From Salinicola rhizosphaerae (lineage in GTDB: Bacteria > Pseudomonadota > Gammaproteobacteria > Pseudomonadales > Halomonadaceae): a stretch of 63,980 bases of DNA. Shown one piece after another: positions 1 through 9,052 of the stretch. The stretch covers positions 128,275-192,254 of the forward strand of contig NZ_BMZI01000007.1 in assembly GCF_014652715.1 (NCBI RefSeq). Reading direction: 5' to 3'. Position 1 is the stretch's first letter. Each line of letters opens with the position of its first letter. The translations under genes were made by a program, and so were the position numbers. The notes under the pieces were generated by a model. It saw only the letters and a list, made by a program, of their open reading frames with translations. It made no database searches and was not told the DNA's origin.

Positions 1-563
1 CCGAGGCCGGTCGCACCGCCCAGCGTGACGGCGAGCCCGATCAGCATCATCAGGCCGTCGCCGGCCGTCAGACCCAGCGCCATGACAACGATTGCCAGCG
101 CCGGCAATGCCGCAGCGAACGGCAACAACTCCAGCGGCATCATGCCGAGCCCCAGAAACACCATCAGCAGCGCCAGTAGACGCTGCGTCAGCGACCCCAT
201 CAGCCACTGCAGGCGCGGCTTGAGCAGCCGGTCGATGCGCTGCGTCCAGGGCTTCACCCGCTGAGTGATTCTATGCCAGCGATCGTGACTGACGCCCCGC
301 TCGCTGATCTGGCGAGGAAGCCAGGGGCTGCGGCGTCCGAGCACGAGCTGGATCGCCATCAGCGCAATGAAGATGCCGCAGAGGCTGGGAATACCGGGGA
401 CACCACCTGTCGGCAGCAGAACGATCAACCCGGGCAACAGAACGACCGGGCCGAACCCGCGCGAGTTGAAGGTATCGACGATATCACCCAGGGTGATTTC
501 GTCATCCTCGACCTGCTGATCGAGGGTCTCGAGTATGTCGGTGAGCTTGAAATGCTCGGCCAT
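1..563 (-). CDS. ExoD-family membrane protein (partial, C-terminus off the left edge)
   Basis: About 187 N-terminal residues are present and the reading frame is still open at base 1. The ATG at 563-561 follows a strong GGGAGGTGA ribosome site. A short acidic cytoplasmic segment (LTDILETLDQQ) comes first. It is followed by glycine- and proline-rich hydrophobic segments containing VLLPTGGVPGIPS and GMMPLELLPF, the spacing seen in ExoD proteins. ExoD was named for a role in exopolysaccharide synthesis in rhizobia, but its biochemical function is not known. No exopolysaccharide genes are visible nearby, so the physiological role here is open. The family call rests on the recognisable motif pattern and on the hydrophobic layout. 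Confidence 0.75.
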   Translation of the reverse strand, partial: MAEHFKLTDILETLDQQVEDDEITLGDIVDTFNSRGFGPVVLLPGLIVLLPTGGVPGIPSLCGIFIALMAIQLVLGRRSPWLPRQISERGVSHDRWHRITQRVKPWTQRIDRLLKPRLQWLMGSLTQRLLALLMVFLGLGMMPLELLPFAAALPALAIVVMALGLTAGDGLMMLIGLAVTLGGATGL

Positions 564-615
564 TCGTCACCTCCCTGTGACGTTCTAGAAATGATCGATA
601 CCGGGCCGTCGTTCC

Positions 616-1032
616 TTACAGCCCGCGGCGCGCATGCTTCAGCGAAATCTGATCGTTGAGCGTCCAGAAATCGTAGAGCACGCCGATGAGAAAAAGCCCG
701 CCAGTGAAGAGATAGATCACGCCGGTGATCCACTTCCCCATGTAGAGACGGTGAATACCGAAGACGCCGAGAAACGTCAGCAGTATCCACGCTAGCGTGT
801 AGCTGGTCGGCCCGGCGCGAAAGCGGAAATCCGCCTGTCGATCCATCGCCGGTATCAGAAACACGTCGATCAGCCAGCCGATGCCGAACAGACCGAGGGT
901 CAAAAACCAGATCGTGCCGGTGACAGGCTTGCCGTAATAGAAGCGGTGCGCCCCCGTGAACCCGAACAGCCAGAGCAGGTAGCCGATGATCTTGCTGTGC
1001 GTGTCATTGAATCCGATATCTCTTTGCGCCAC
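616..1032 (-). CDS. TM2-domain membrane protein with two TM2 repeats
   Basis: This small inner-membrane protein has about 138 residues and two tandem TM2 units. Each unit has a pair of hydrophobic helices and the family signature around GAHRFYYGK and GIHRLYMGK, followed by a Trp/Phe-Leu-Asp turn (GWLIDVF, GVLYDFW). The frame is open further upstream to an ATG at 1086. I prefer the GTG at 1032 because AGGAGT lies seven bases before it and the upstream residues look non-coding. TM2 proteins have no settled bacterial function. The gene lies 52 bases downstream of the ExoD-like start, on the same strand, and may be transcribed with it. Confidence 0.8.
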   Translation of the reverse strand: MAQRDIGFNDTHSKIIGYLLWLFGFTGAHRFYYGKPVTGTIWFLTLGLFGIGWLIDVFLIPAMDRQADFRFRAGPTSYTLAWILLTFLGVFGIHRLYMGKWITGVIYLFTGGLFLIGVLYDFWTLNDQISLKHARRGL

Positions 1033-1601
1033 GCGCTTCACTCCTGATCGCGAACCGGTTGAATTCATGCGGTTGAATCCATGCATCGTCCCCGGAAATC
1101 AAGATATCGATCTCCGGCGGGAGGCATAGCTTACCCGAGGCGCCGCCCGACGTGCATACTGCTGGGGGGGGCGAAGACGTGAACAATCACTGGCCAGGCA
1201 CGGATTTGACCGTGATAACGCCCTGACGGACCACGCCCCCGAAGAGGACCTATGACAGTGGTGTCTCAATCGTCTTTAAAAGGGTTAATAAAACCATACC
1301 CGATGCCGCGATTGGCGCTAAAAAAGCCTCTTCCATGTTGTAGACGTGTCCGAAAATTCCATCTATGGTGCTTAGGCGGGGCATGTCTTAAACCCGTCCA
1401 AAGTCAAGTGGTGGGCCGCTTGACGAGATTTGGCGGGCACATGCATCATCCGCTGCGTAGGTTTGCAGGTAGAATGTCGTCAGTTGTCAGTCGATCTCGT
1501 CGAACTCCTCTTGCGCATTCCCCCCCTGGTCTGACCACGCAATTCGGGCTCCCCTGGGGGGAGGCTCGGCAACATCACCATGCAAGTTAAGGATATCGAC
1601 A
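1033..1601. other. Long non-coding stretch holding the cold-shock gene leader
   Basis: I see no convincing gene here. A 112-codon open frame on the plus strand (1252-1590) has no ribosome site and a composition unlike its neighbours. The part next to the cold-shock gene is probably its 5' untranslated leader, since cspA-type mRNAs usually carry long structured leaders. A C-run at 1520-1526 faces a G-run at 1556-1562 and could pair around a loop of about 30 bases. The AAGGA at 1587-1591 is the ribosome site of the following gene. Confidence 0.5.
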
Positions 1602-1808
1602 ATGGCAACTGGCACTGTCAAATGGTTCAACGACACCAAAGGCTACGGATTTATCTCCCCGGACGACGGCGGTGATGATCTGTTCGCACACTTCTCCGAA
1701 ATTCAGGCAGAAGGCTTCAAGACCCTGCAGGATGGCCAGAAGGTCACCTTCGACGTCACGCAGGGCAAAAAAGGCCTTCAGGCCGCTAACATCAAGGTCA
1801 GCGGCTAA
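1602..1808 (+). CDS. Cold-shock protein (CspA family)
   Basis: This 68-residue protein is a single cold-shock domain, an OB-fold that binds single-stranded RNA and DNA and melts RNA structure. The RNP1 motif appears as KGYGFISPD and the RNP2-like motif as DLFAHFS, with the usual GTVKWFN start. It stands alone, with a long leader before it and a strong terminator 20 bases after the stop, so it is monocistronic. Genomes of this type carry several csp paralogues, and nothing in the sequence says which one is truly cold-induced. The long leader is compatible with post-transcriptional thermal control. Confidence 0.95.
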   Translation: MATGTVKWFNDTKGYGFISPDDGGDDLFAHFSEIQAEGFKTLQDGQKVTFDVTQGKKGLQAANIKVSG

Positions 1809-1828
1809 GTCAGCGCGAACGCTTGAGC

Positions 1829-1857
1829 AAAGCCCACCGATCAGGTGGGCTTTTTTG
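1829..1857 (+). terminator. Rho-independent terminator of the cold-shock gene
   Basis: AAGCCCACC pairs with GGTGGGCTT around a short loop and is followed by a run of T residues. Confidence 0.9.
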
Positions 1858-1924
1858 TGTGCCTCGACTGCCGGCGCCAGGATGCGAGCCGAGCCATGTC
1901 ATGAATCCCCCGGCAGCGAACGCT

Positions 1925-2368
1925 TCAGGGCTCCCCGATATCCTCGTTCCAGATCTCCGGGTGCTCGGTGATGAACTGCGTCATCATCTGCCGGCAGGTC
2001 GGGTCATCCACCACATCGACCTCGACGCCGCGACTGCGCAGCAGCGCCTCTTCCCCCATGAAGGTGTGATTTTCCCCGACCACGACCCGCGGAATGCCGT
2101 AGAGCAGGATGGCGCCGCTGCACATGGCGCACGGTGAGAGCGTGGTATACAGCACCGATTCCCGATAGACCTCGGCGGGCAGACGGCCGGCATTCTCCAG
2201 TGCATCCATTTCGCCGTGCAGGATGGCGCTACCCCGCTGCTGGCGCTGGTTGTGCCCACGGCCGATGATCTCTCCACGATGGACCAGTACCGAACCGATC
2301 GGCACGCCACCGCTCTCCAGTCCGCGCCGCGCCTCATCGATGGCGGTTTGCAGGTAAGGCTCCGGCAT
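1925..2368 (-). CDS. Cytosine deaminase of the yeast FCY1 type (CDA fold)
   Basis: The 147-residue protein is a zinc-dependent deaminase of the CDA fold. The zinc site is seen as HGEMD (His plus catalytic Glu) and SPCAMC (two Cys). Unlike TadA or GuaD, it follows the yeast cytosine deaminase Fcy1p through its whole length. GGVPIG, GRGHN, LHGE, LENAGRL, LYTTLSPC, YGIPR, VVGEN and the terminal EDIGE are all shared, and the Asn, Phe, Trp and Asp known to line the cytosine pocket of Fcy1p appear to be kept. The predicted reaction is cytosine to uracil plus ammonia in pyrimidine salvage. Bacterial CodA is an unrelated amidohydrolase. An alternative substrate such as a methylated pyrimidine or isocytosine cannot be excluded. 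It stands alone, 100 bases downstream of yegS on the same strand. Confidence 0.8.
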   Translation of the reverse strand: MPEPYLQTAIDEARRGLESGGVPIGSVLVHRGEIIGRGHNQRQQRGSAILHGEMDALENAGRLPAEVYRESVLYTTLSPCAMCSGAILLYGIPRVVVGENHTFMGEEALLRSRGVEVDVVDDPTCRQMMTQFITEHPEIWNEDIGEP

Positions 2369-2469
2369 GTTGCGACTCCTCGATCAGGGCTGATGGTTGA
2401 AAGCGGCTCGTCCCCGGCAACGCCGTGTGACAGAGAAAGCCGGCGCCGTGTGGCAGAGAACCGGCTGAG

Positions 2470-3393
2470 TCACTGGTCTCGGCCGAGCAGCGGTGAGCGT
2501 TCGGGCACGACGAGCGATATCGCCTCTTGCTCCAACCCGGCCCGGAACCGGTGATACCGACGCGGTTCGCCGTCCAGATTGAGCGGGAAGGCGCCGTCAC
2601 TGTCGAACTCGACCCACGGCACGCGAAGATAGCGAACGAAGTGTCCATCGTGCGGGAGATTTTCCAGCTCGTCGATGATGCGCTTGAGCTCGCCCAGCGA
2701 ATTGAAATGACGGACGAATAACAGCTCCAGCAGACCATCGTCGAGTTTGGCCGACGGCGCGAGCTGCTGGCCACCTCCGGCCTGACTGCCGTTACCGATG
2801 GCAAGCATGAATAGCGGCACCCGGTCTTCGCCATCCGGCCAGCGGAGATGTCCCTCAAACGGCTGGTAGTTCCACGCCTTCAGCATGCCCATCAGCGAGT
2901 AGGCACCACCGCCGAGAAGACGTTTCAGCCCGACCGGCGTGGAGGTCGTTATCTCGGCGCCGAAGCCCCCGGAAGCGACATTGATGAATGGTTCGTCGTC
3001 GAGCATGCCGACATCGACATCGCGCACCTCTCCACTCACGGCGAGCGCCAGCGCTGGCTGGGGCGCCAGCGGCAGGTTCAAGCCGTTGGCGAAGTCATTG
3101 GCACTGCCCAGCGGGAGAATACCGAGCGCGGGTCTGGCGCTACGCTCGTGCGCCATGAGGCCGGCCACGATCTCGTTGATCGAGCCATCGCCGCCACCGG
3201 CGACGACACGGGAGATGCCCGCCCGTACGGCGTCGTCGACCAGGCGTTGCCCATCGCCACCTTCCCAGGTCACCCGGACATCGAGCCGATGCCCCGACGC
3301 TCGCACGCGCTCGACGGCTTCACGAACGTCCGGCTGTTGAGCGGACTTGCCATTGAGTATCAACCAGGTGCCATCCCTGCCATGCTCGGCCAT
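2470..3393 (-). CDS. yegS: YegS-like lipid kinase (diacylglycerol-kinase family)
   Basis: The protein has about 307 residues and the two-domain diacylglycerol-kinase fold. The nucleotide loop is visible as GGGDGSINEIV and the following LGILPLGSANDFA is the second family signature. The C-terminal beta domain contains FINVASGGFGAE and DGLLELLFV. YegS phosphorylates lipids such as phosphatidylglycerol in vitro, and its physiological substrate is unsettled. The ATG at 3393 is chosen because AGAAGGAAG lies eight bases before it; the frame is open further upstream without a better site. Confidence 0.9.
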   Translation of the reverse strand: MAEHGRDGTWLILNGKSAQQPDVREAVERVRASGHRLDVRVTWEGGDGQRLVDDAVRAGISRVVAGGGDGSINEIVAGLMAHERSARPALGILPLGSANDFANGLNLPLAPQPALALAVSGEVRDVDVGMLDDEPFINVASGGFGAEITTSTPVGLKRLLGGGAYSLMGMLKAWNYQPFEGHLRWPDGEDRVPLFMLAIGNGSQAGGGQQLAPSAKLDDGLLELLFVRHFNSLGELKRIIDELENLPHDGHFVRYLRVPWVEFDSDGAFPLNLDGEPRRYHRFRAGLEQEAISLVVPERSPLLGRDQ

Positions 3394-3596
3394 ACAGATA
3401 CTTCCTTCTAGACTCCGTTCGGCGGACGAAACCGCCATATCGGCGCGGCCCTTCCCGGGTCGCGAATCACCGTGTCGCCCGACACCACGAGCTACAGTCT
3501 AGCCCAGCCGGCGTCGCTGCAGGAGCCTGCGATGCCGGGCCGCTCATGAAAGTGGTGTCGGCGAGGGATCGGCGCTGCTGAGACAACATGGGGGCG

Positions 3597-4799
3597 TCAG
3601 GATTCCACCGAGGTTGCCCGGCCGTCGGATATCACCGGGCGCTTGCCGAGCTGCCAGAGCAATAGACCAGCGCCCGTGCACAACAGCGTCAGTGCCAGCC
3701 GCGGGGGCACTGGCGTCAGCAGAAGCAGCGTTGCCAGAGACGCACCGCCGCCCAGTTGCAGCGCACCAAGCAGCGCGGCCGCGGTTCCTGCCCGCTCGGG
3801 AAACGGTTCCAGCGCCAGGCTCGCGGCGGCGCCGAGAACCATCGAAAAGCCGATCGAGAGCCACGCCACTGGCGCCATGAAGGTCACCACCGATAGCGGT
3901 AGCGAGACGAATAGAATGGCGATGAGCAATCCGCCCGCCGCCACGACGATCAAACCTCGCTGCACCGTGACCATACGGCCCCAGCGCGCCATCAATTTCG
4001 GCACGACGAAAAAGGCGATGGTACTCACCAGGGCATTGGCGCCGAACCACAGGCTGAAGACCCATTCCGGCTGACCGAGTCGATCCATGAGCACCACGGG
4101 CGCCGCTGACACATAGACCAGAATGGCCGCCATCATCAGGCTGACCACCGCCGCAAAGTAGAGAAAGCGACGATCGAAGAGCACCGGGCGATAACGCGAC
4201 CAGCGATACAGATGTCGCTCGACGGGAACGTCCACGGGCCGCGTCTCGGCGAAGCGCCAGCAGGCGCCGATCCAGAGTAGCGCGGCAAAACCGGCCATGA
4301 AGGCAAAGTTGCTTCGCCATCCCAACGCGACGGTCAAAGCTCCGCCGAGCAGCGGTGCAATGGAGGGAATCAGCGTCAGCGAACCGTTCAGATAGCTGTA
4401 TAGCCGCGCGCCTTCGGTCGGCGTGTAGCCATCGCGCACGGCGGCGAACGCCACCGTGACGGTGGCGCAGGCGCCAAGCCCCTGCAGCACGCGCGAAGCA
4501 TAGAGCATCTCCAGTGAGACCGACGTCATGCCCAGCAGCGCCGCCGCGCCATAAAGCCCGGCCCCACCGAGCAGAACCGGGCGTCGGCCGAACCGGTCCG
4601 CCAGTGGACCGACCAGAACCTGCCCCGCCCCCACGCTCATCAGGAACAGCGTGATGGTCATCTGCAGCGCGGCGGGAGAGCGCTCGAAATCGCGCGCCAT
4701 GGCGGTCAACGCGGGCAGAAAGATATCGATCGCCAACGGCGACAGCATGATCGCACCCATCAACACCCAGAACGGCGGCCTGGCTTTCCCTACCGGCAT
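3597..4799 (-). CDS. Bcr/CflA-type multidrug efflux MFS transporter
   Basis: The protein has 400 residues and twelve predicted membrane helices of the major facilitator superfamily. The motif-A loop appears as GPLADRFGRRP between helices 2 and 3. The first helix carries PLAIDIFLPAL, typical of the Bcr/CflA drug:proton antiporters, and RVLQGLGACA marks helix 4. Members export bicyclomycin, chloramphenicol or sulfonamides, or have sugar or cysteine export roles, so the substrate cannot be predicted. The gene has its own start signal (GACGAGG) and no adjacent regulator. Confidence 0.85.
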   Translation of the reverse strand: MPVGKARPPFWVLMGAIMLSPLAIDIFLPALTAMARDFERSPAALQMTITLFLMSVGAGQVLVGPLADRFGRRPVLLGGAGLYGAAALLGMTSVSLEMLYASRVLQGLGACATVTVAFAAVRDGYTPTEGARLYSYLNGSLTLIPSIAPLLGGALTVALGWRSNFAFMAGFAALLWIGACWRFAETRPVDVPVERHLYRWSRYRPVLFDRRFLYFAAVVSLMMAAILVYVSAAPVVLMDRLGQPEWVFSLWFGANALVSTIAFFVVPKLMARWGRMVTVQRGLIVVAAGGLLIAILFVSLPLSVVTFMAPVAWLSIGFSMVLGAAASLALEPFPERAGTAAALLGALQLGGGASLATLLLLTPVPPRLALTLLCTGAGLLLWQLGKRPVISDGRATSVES

Positions 4800-4867
4800 C
4801 GCGACCTCGTCTTCCCAACGAAAGCGACCACTGTAGCGGGTGGCTCCCGAATGACAAACATTCGCGA

Positions 4868-5563
4868 TCAGTCACCAGTCGGCGATAGCTGAAATTCCAG
4901 TAGATCCCGGTTGGCGAGCAGATCGCGCGCCAGCAGCGCCAGGTACTTGCGATGATGCGTGCGCAACATCATTCGATATTCGAATTGCCTGCCATCGTCT
5001 CGCGTGCGGTAGCTGAAGCTCTCCACGTGAAAGCGATGCTCCCGCATCATGGCAACGATGGTGCCTTCGTCGAGGACCTTCTGGCTATCGCAGCGCAGTA
5101 TGCAGCGGGCGAAGGTTCTCGTCGGCACTCGCGCCTCGACGATACGAAACAGAGAGAGCGTCAACAATGTCAGGACCGTGGCCAGCACGGCAGGGACCAG
5201 AAATCCGATACCGTAGAGAATGCCCAGTGCCGATGTCATCCAGATCGACGCGGCCGTGGTCAGCCCACGGACCGTGAGACCTTCCTTGAAAATCACCCCC
5301 GCACCGAGGAAACCGATCCCGGTCATGATGCCCTGGGCCATGCGCGTCGGATCGGTACGCACGGTGGACTCCGGCACATCACTACCGAGCCACTGCCACT
5401 GATAGACCGTCACGATCATCAGCAAGGCGGAGGAGACGCAGACCAGTGCGTGGGTGCGAAACCCCGCCGGTCGGCCATGAAAGGTTCGCTCCAGGCCGAT
5501 CAGACTGCCGGCGAGCCAGGCCATTCCCAGATGCGTCAAAATCGTCAGCGATACTGTAGACAT
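4868..5563 (-). CDS. MgtC/SapB family membrane protein
   Basis: About 231 residues. The N-terminal half is the MgtC hydrophobic domain with the signature GSLIGLERTFHGRPAGFRTH and the later GIGFLGAGVIFKEG. The C-terminal half is a soluble ACT-like domain with many Arg residues. MgtC proteins affect growth in low magnesium and, in pathogens, inhibit the F1Fo ATP synthase, but free-living relatives are largely uncharacterised. ATG 5563 is preferred over an upstream ATG because GGGAGA lies at the correct distance. No magnesium-responsive leader is evident. Confidence 0.9.
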   Translation of the reverse strand: MSTVSLTILTHLGMAWLAGSLIGLERTFHGRPAGFRTHALVCVSSALLMIVTVYQWQWLGSDVPESTVRTDPTRMAQGIMTGIGFLGAGVIFKEGLTVRGLTTAASIWMTSALGILYGIGFLVPAVLATVLTLLTLSLFRIVEARVPTRTFARCILRCDSQKVLDEGTIVAMMREHRFHVESFSYRTRDDGRQFEYRMMLRTHHRKYLALLARDLLANRDLLEFQLSPTGD

Positions 5564-5649
5564 CCGACTGTCTCCCGAGCGTTTTTCCATCTATCGTTCT
5601 GAGCATAGCGCCGACGACCGCCGCCGGTCGCGCGCGCCATACCGATGTC

Positions 5650-6516
5650 ATGACAAGGATGACCCGATTGAGCAAACACGACGACCTCACGCCCCCCAGC
5701 CGCGTCAAGGGCGATGGCGAAGAGCACGACCTGCATCTGAACGGCGACGAGCTGCCCTCGCGCGCCGCCGCCGTTCACGAGACCATTCGCGAGGAGGGCG
5801 AGAAGGAGCTCGGCCGCACCGTTTCCGCCCTGCTCTGGTCGGCGATCGCCGCGGGACTCTCGATGAGCTTCTCGATGCTCGCCAAAGGCATTCTGCGCGC
5901 ACATCTGCCCATGACCGACGGCGGCTTCCTCATCGAGTCGATCGGCTACACCGTCGGCTTTCTGGTCGTCATCATGGCGCGCCAGCAGCTCTTCACCGAG
6001 AACACCGTGACCGCAGTGCTGCCGGTGATGAGCCAGCCGCGGCTCGACCGCTTCCTGTGCCTGCTGCGTCTCTGGGGGGTGGTGCTGATCGGCAACCTGA
6101 TCGGCGTGTTCGTTTCGGCCTGGGCCATCTATGCCCTGCCGATCTTCTCGATGGACACTCACGAAGCCTTTCTGGCACTCGGCGAGCATATTCTCGAGAA
6201 CACCCCGATGCAGATGTTCGCCAAGGGCATCGTCGCCGGCTGGATGATTGCCACCATGGTGTGGCTGCTGCCGAGTGCCGGCAGTGCCAAGATTTGGGTG
6301 ATTCTAATCGTCACCTACCTTGTCGCGATCGGCGGCTTCACCCACATCATCGTCGGTTCGACCGAAGTGATGTATCTGGTGTTCGCCGGCCACGCCGACT
6401 GGACCGAGTATCTGTTCCACTTCGGACTGCCGACGCTCGCCGGCAACGTCTTCGGTGGCACCTTCATCTTCGCGCTGATCAGCCACGCGCAGATCCGCAG
6501 CGATAGCGATCGCTGA
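5650..6516 (+). CDS. yfdC: Formate/nitrite transporter family protein, YfdC-like
   Basis: The protein has 288 residues: a hydrophilic N-terminal tail of about 60 residues, then six membrane helices of the FNT channel fold. The tail and the AAGLSMSFSMLAKG segment resemble YfdC, a subgroup distinct from FocA and NirC. It is expected to sit in the inner membrane and conduct a small monovalent anion. The exact substrate of YfdC-type members is not known. A second ATG nine bases downstream is an equally good start. A strong inverted repeat follows the gene and separates it from leuA on the other strand. Confidence 0.85.
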   Translation: MTRMTRLSKHDDLTPPSRVKGDGEEHDLHLNGDELPSRAAAVHETIREEGEKELGRTVSALLWSAIAAGLSMSFSMLAKGILRAHLPMTDGGFLIESIGYTVGFLVVIMARQQLFTENTVTAVLPVMSQPRLDRFLCLLRLWGVVLIGNLIGVFVSAWAIYALPIFSMDTHEAFLALGEHILENTPMQMFAKGIVAGWMIATMVWLLPSAGSAKIWVILIVTYLVAIGGFTHIIVGSTEVMYLVFAGHADWTEYLFHFGLPTLAGNVFGGTFIFALISHAQIRSDSDR

Positions 6517-6570
6517 TTTCGGTACTGGAGCGGTAAAGATGCTGGCCTGGTAACACACCGGCCTAACGAA

Positions 6571-6596
6571 GAAGGGCGCCCCGTGGGGCGCCCTTC
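6571..6596. terminator. Bidirectional terminator between yfdC and leuA
   Basis: A perfect 12-base stem (GAAGGGCGCCCC with its complement) with a two-base spacer lies between two convergent genes. There is no long T-run on either side, but the position and strength point to termination. Confidence 0.75.
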
Positions 6597-6623
6597 CGGC
6601 CGATCATTCCAGCAATTACCCTG

Positions 6624-8324
6624 TCACTGGGCAGTTTCCATCTCGCGCATCGCGCTGGTCGCGCTGGATTCGGCAAGATTGATGCCGGAGATCACCGCCT
6701 TCAGCGAGGCACTGACGGTATCGCTGTCTTCGGCGACTGCGCAGATGCGCTGTCCTCCCACGTTCAGCTGAACGAAAGCGATCGCGTTGGCATCGCTGTC
6801 GCCGCCGAGCGAGTGCTCGCTGTAATCGATGATGCCGACGCTCACGCCAGAGTGCTTCTGCCAGGCGGCGGTAAACGACGACATCGCGCCGTTGCCCTTG
6901 CCCGAAAGCCGCAGCGTCTCGGCGCCCTGCCACAAGGTCACCTCGATTCCCTCATCCTGGCCCTTGGAGAGCCGGTAGTCGGCAAGCGACAGCGGCGCCT
7001 GGCGCTGAAAGCGGTCGAACATCACCTCCCGAATCACTTCGCTCGAGAGTTCGCTGGCCCGCTTCTCGCTCTCCTGCTGCACATGCGGTGCCAGCGCGAG
7101 CATCATCCAACGCGGCAGACTGATGCCGTAATCGCGCTCGAGCAGAAACGCCATCCCCCCCTTGCCGGACTGACTGTTGACGCGAATCACCGCCTGGTAG
7201 TCGCGGCCGATATCGCGCGGGTCGATCGGCAGATAGGCCACCTGCCAAGGCTCGTCAGGCTGCTGCTTTTTGAGCGACTTGCGGATCGCATCCTGGTGAC
7301 TGCCGGAGAACGCGGTATAGACCATCTCGCCGACCCAGGGATGCCGCGGATGCATCTGGATGCCCGTGCACTCGTGCACGACCTGAATGATCTCGTCAGG
7401 GCGCGACAGATCCAGCTCGGGATCGATGCCCTGGCTGTAGAGGTTCATCGCCAGCGTGACGATATCCATGTTGCCGGTGCGCTCGCCGTTGCCCAGCAGC
7501 GTACCCTCCACCCGCTCGGCGCCGGCGAGCAGCGCAAGCTCGGCGGAAGCCACCGCGCCACCGCGATCGTTGTGGGTATGGACGGAGATGATCACGCTAT
7601 CGCGGTTCTTGATGTGCTGGCAGAAGTACTCGATCTGGTCGGCGTGATGGTGCGGTCCGGCGACCTCGACCGTCGTCGGCAGGTTGAGGATGCACTTGTT
7701 GTCCGGCGTCGGCTGCCAGACATCCATCACCGCTTCACAGATCGTGAGCGAGAAGTCGATCTCGGTGCTGGAAAAACTCTCCGGAGAGTACTGGAAACGC
7801 CAGTCGACGTCAGGATAGCGCTCGGCGTGGGTCTTGACCCAGGTCGCACCCTGCACCGCGATATCGACGATGCCGGCCCGATCCATCTCGAACACGCGCT
7901 CGCGCTGCGTCGTCGACGTGGAATTGTAGAGATGAATGATCGCGCGCTTGACGCCGACCAGCGAGTCGAACGTCTTCTCGATCAGATGCTCGCGGCACTG
8001 CACCAGCACGGCGATGGTCACATCGTCGGGAATCTGGTTCTCCTCGATCAGCCAGCGCACGAAGTCGTAGTCCGGCTGGCTCGCCGAGGGGAAACCGACC
8101 ATCACTTCCTTGATGCCGACCTTGATGATCTGGTGCCAGAAACGCTTTTTCTGCTCCACGCTCATCGGCTCGAGCAGCGCCTGATTGCCGTCCCGTAGAT
8201 CTTCACTGACCCAGATCGGCGCGTGATCGAGATCACGATCCGGCCACTGACGGTCGAAGGCGGGGACGCGGGGCGCCGGGCGATACTTCTTGTGATCGAA
8301 GGCACGATGGTCGAAAGCAGACAT
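6624..8324 (-). CDS. leuA: 2-Isopropylmalate synthase
   Basis: LeuA condenses acetyl-CoA with 2-oxoisovalerate, the first committed step of leucine synthesis. The 566-residue protein is the long form with a catalytic TIM barrel and a C-terminal leucine-binding regulatory domain. DLRDGNQALLEPM near residue 45 and HTHNDRGGA further on carry the metal and substrate residues, and GNGERTGN marks the second signature. The frame is open 68 codons upstream, but ATG 8324 with CAGGA before it matches the usual N-terminus. It is divergent from an Lrp-family regulator, which could control it. Feedback inhibition by leucine is expected from the family. Confidence 0.97.
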   Translation of the reverse strand: MSAFDHRAFDHKKYRPAPRVPAFDRQWPDRDLDHAPIWVSEDLRDGNQALLEPMSVEQKKRFWHQIIKVGIKEVMVGFPSASQPDYDFVRWLIEENQIPDDVTIAVLVQCREHLIEKTFDSLVGVKRAIIHLYNSTSTTQRERVFEMDRAGIVDIAVQGATWVKTHAERYPDVDWRFQYSPESFSSTEIDFSLTICEAVMDVWQPTPDNKCILNLPTTVEVAGPHHHADQIEYFCQHIKNRDSVIISVHTHNDRGGAVASAELALLAGAERVEGTLLGNGERTGNMDIVTLAMNLYSQGIDPELDLSRPDEIIQVVHECTGIQMHPRHPWVGEMVYTAFSGSHQDAIRKSLKKQQPDEPWQVAYLPIDPRDIGRDYQAVIRVNSQSGKGGMAFLLERDYGISLPRWMMLALAPHVQQESEKRASELSSEVIREVMFDRFQRQAPLSLADYRLSKGQDEGIEVTLWQGAETLRLSGKGNGAMSSFTAAWQKHSGVSVGIIDYSEHSLGGDSDANAIAFVQLNVGGQRICAVAEDSDTVSASLKAVISGINLAESSATSAMREMETAQ

Positions 8325-8551
8325 GTCGAGATTCCTGAGCTTGAAGAATTCAGTGGTCGTCGGTCGCTTCTGGCGGACCGGTCGAGAGGGGCACCCAAGG
8401 GTGGCGGGCACCGTATCGTCGGCTGCTTTTGACAGCATGAACAGTGTAAGCCTTTCGAGGCGACAGATTCTTGCGAAAATACGAGAATCCTCGCCGGCAA
8501 TGGCATATTCTGCCTTACAAACATCCAATCAAGACAGGGTCTGCCAACTCC

Positions 8552-9052
8552 ATGCCATCATCGCCCACGCCTCTCACACTGGATCGCTATGATCGCCGTA
8601 TCCTCGAGCTGCTTCAGGAAGACGGAAGGCTCAGCAATCAGACACTTGCCGATCGCATCGGTCTCTCCCCCTCCCCTTGTCTGCGTCGCGTGCGGGCGCT
8701 GGAGGAGCACGGCCTGATCACCCGCTATCGCGCGGAGGTCGATTCACGCCGGCTCGGCTATCAGCTCATGGCCCTGCTGCATATCTCGATGGACCTTCAC
8801 ACGCCTGAGCGCTTCGACAATTTCGAGCGTTACATCCGCGATATTCCCAACATCGTCGAGTGCCTGATCATCACTGGCCAGGCCGCCGATTTTCAGCTCA
8901 AGATTCTGGTCCAGGACATGGATCACTATCAGCACCTGCTGCTGCACGTCATCAACCGCATCGAGGGCGTGACCGGCGCACATACCAGCTTCGTGCTACG
9001 ACGCGTGTTCGAGAACCGGCCGGTCCCCACGGATCTGGTCTCGTCGGCCTGA
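8552..9052 (+). CDS. Lrp/AsnC family transcriptional regulator
   Basis: The protein has 166 residues. The N-terminal winged helix-turn-helix is seen in LSNQTLADRIGLSPSPCLRR, and the C-terminal RAM effector domain runs from about residue 75 to 150. Such proteins form octamers and respond to amino acids, classically leucine. The gene is divergent from leuA across a 227-base shared region, which makes leuA a plausible target; this is inference from position only. The start is set at ATG 8552, where homologues of this class usually begin. The upstream extension in frame has no ribosome site. Confidence 0.9.
   Translation: MPSSPTPLTLDRYDRRILELLQEDGRLSNQTLADRIGLSPSPCLRRVRALEEHGLITRYRAEVDSRRLGYQLMALLHISMDLHTPERFDNFERYIRDIPNIVECLIITGQAADFQLKILVQDMDHYQHLLLHVINRIEGVTGAHTSFVLRRVFENRPVPTDLVSSA

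Noticed and set aside
1252-1590. 112-codon open frame before the cold-shock gene
   Set aside because: No ribosome site, odd composition with many Arg and His, and it covers a region better explained as a leader.
6624-8528. Longer LeuA with 68 extra N-terminal residues
   Set aside because: The extension has no ribosome site and covers the promoter region shared with the Lrp gene; LeuA proteins normally begin at the later ATG.
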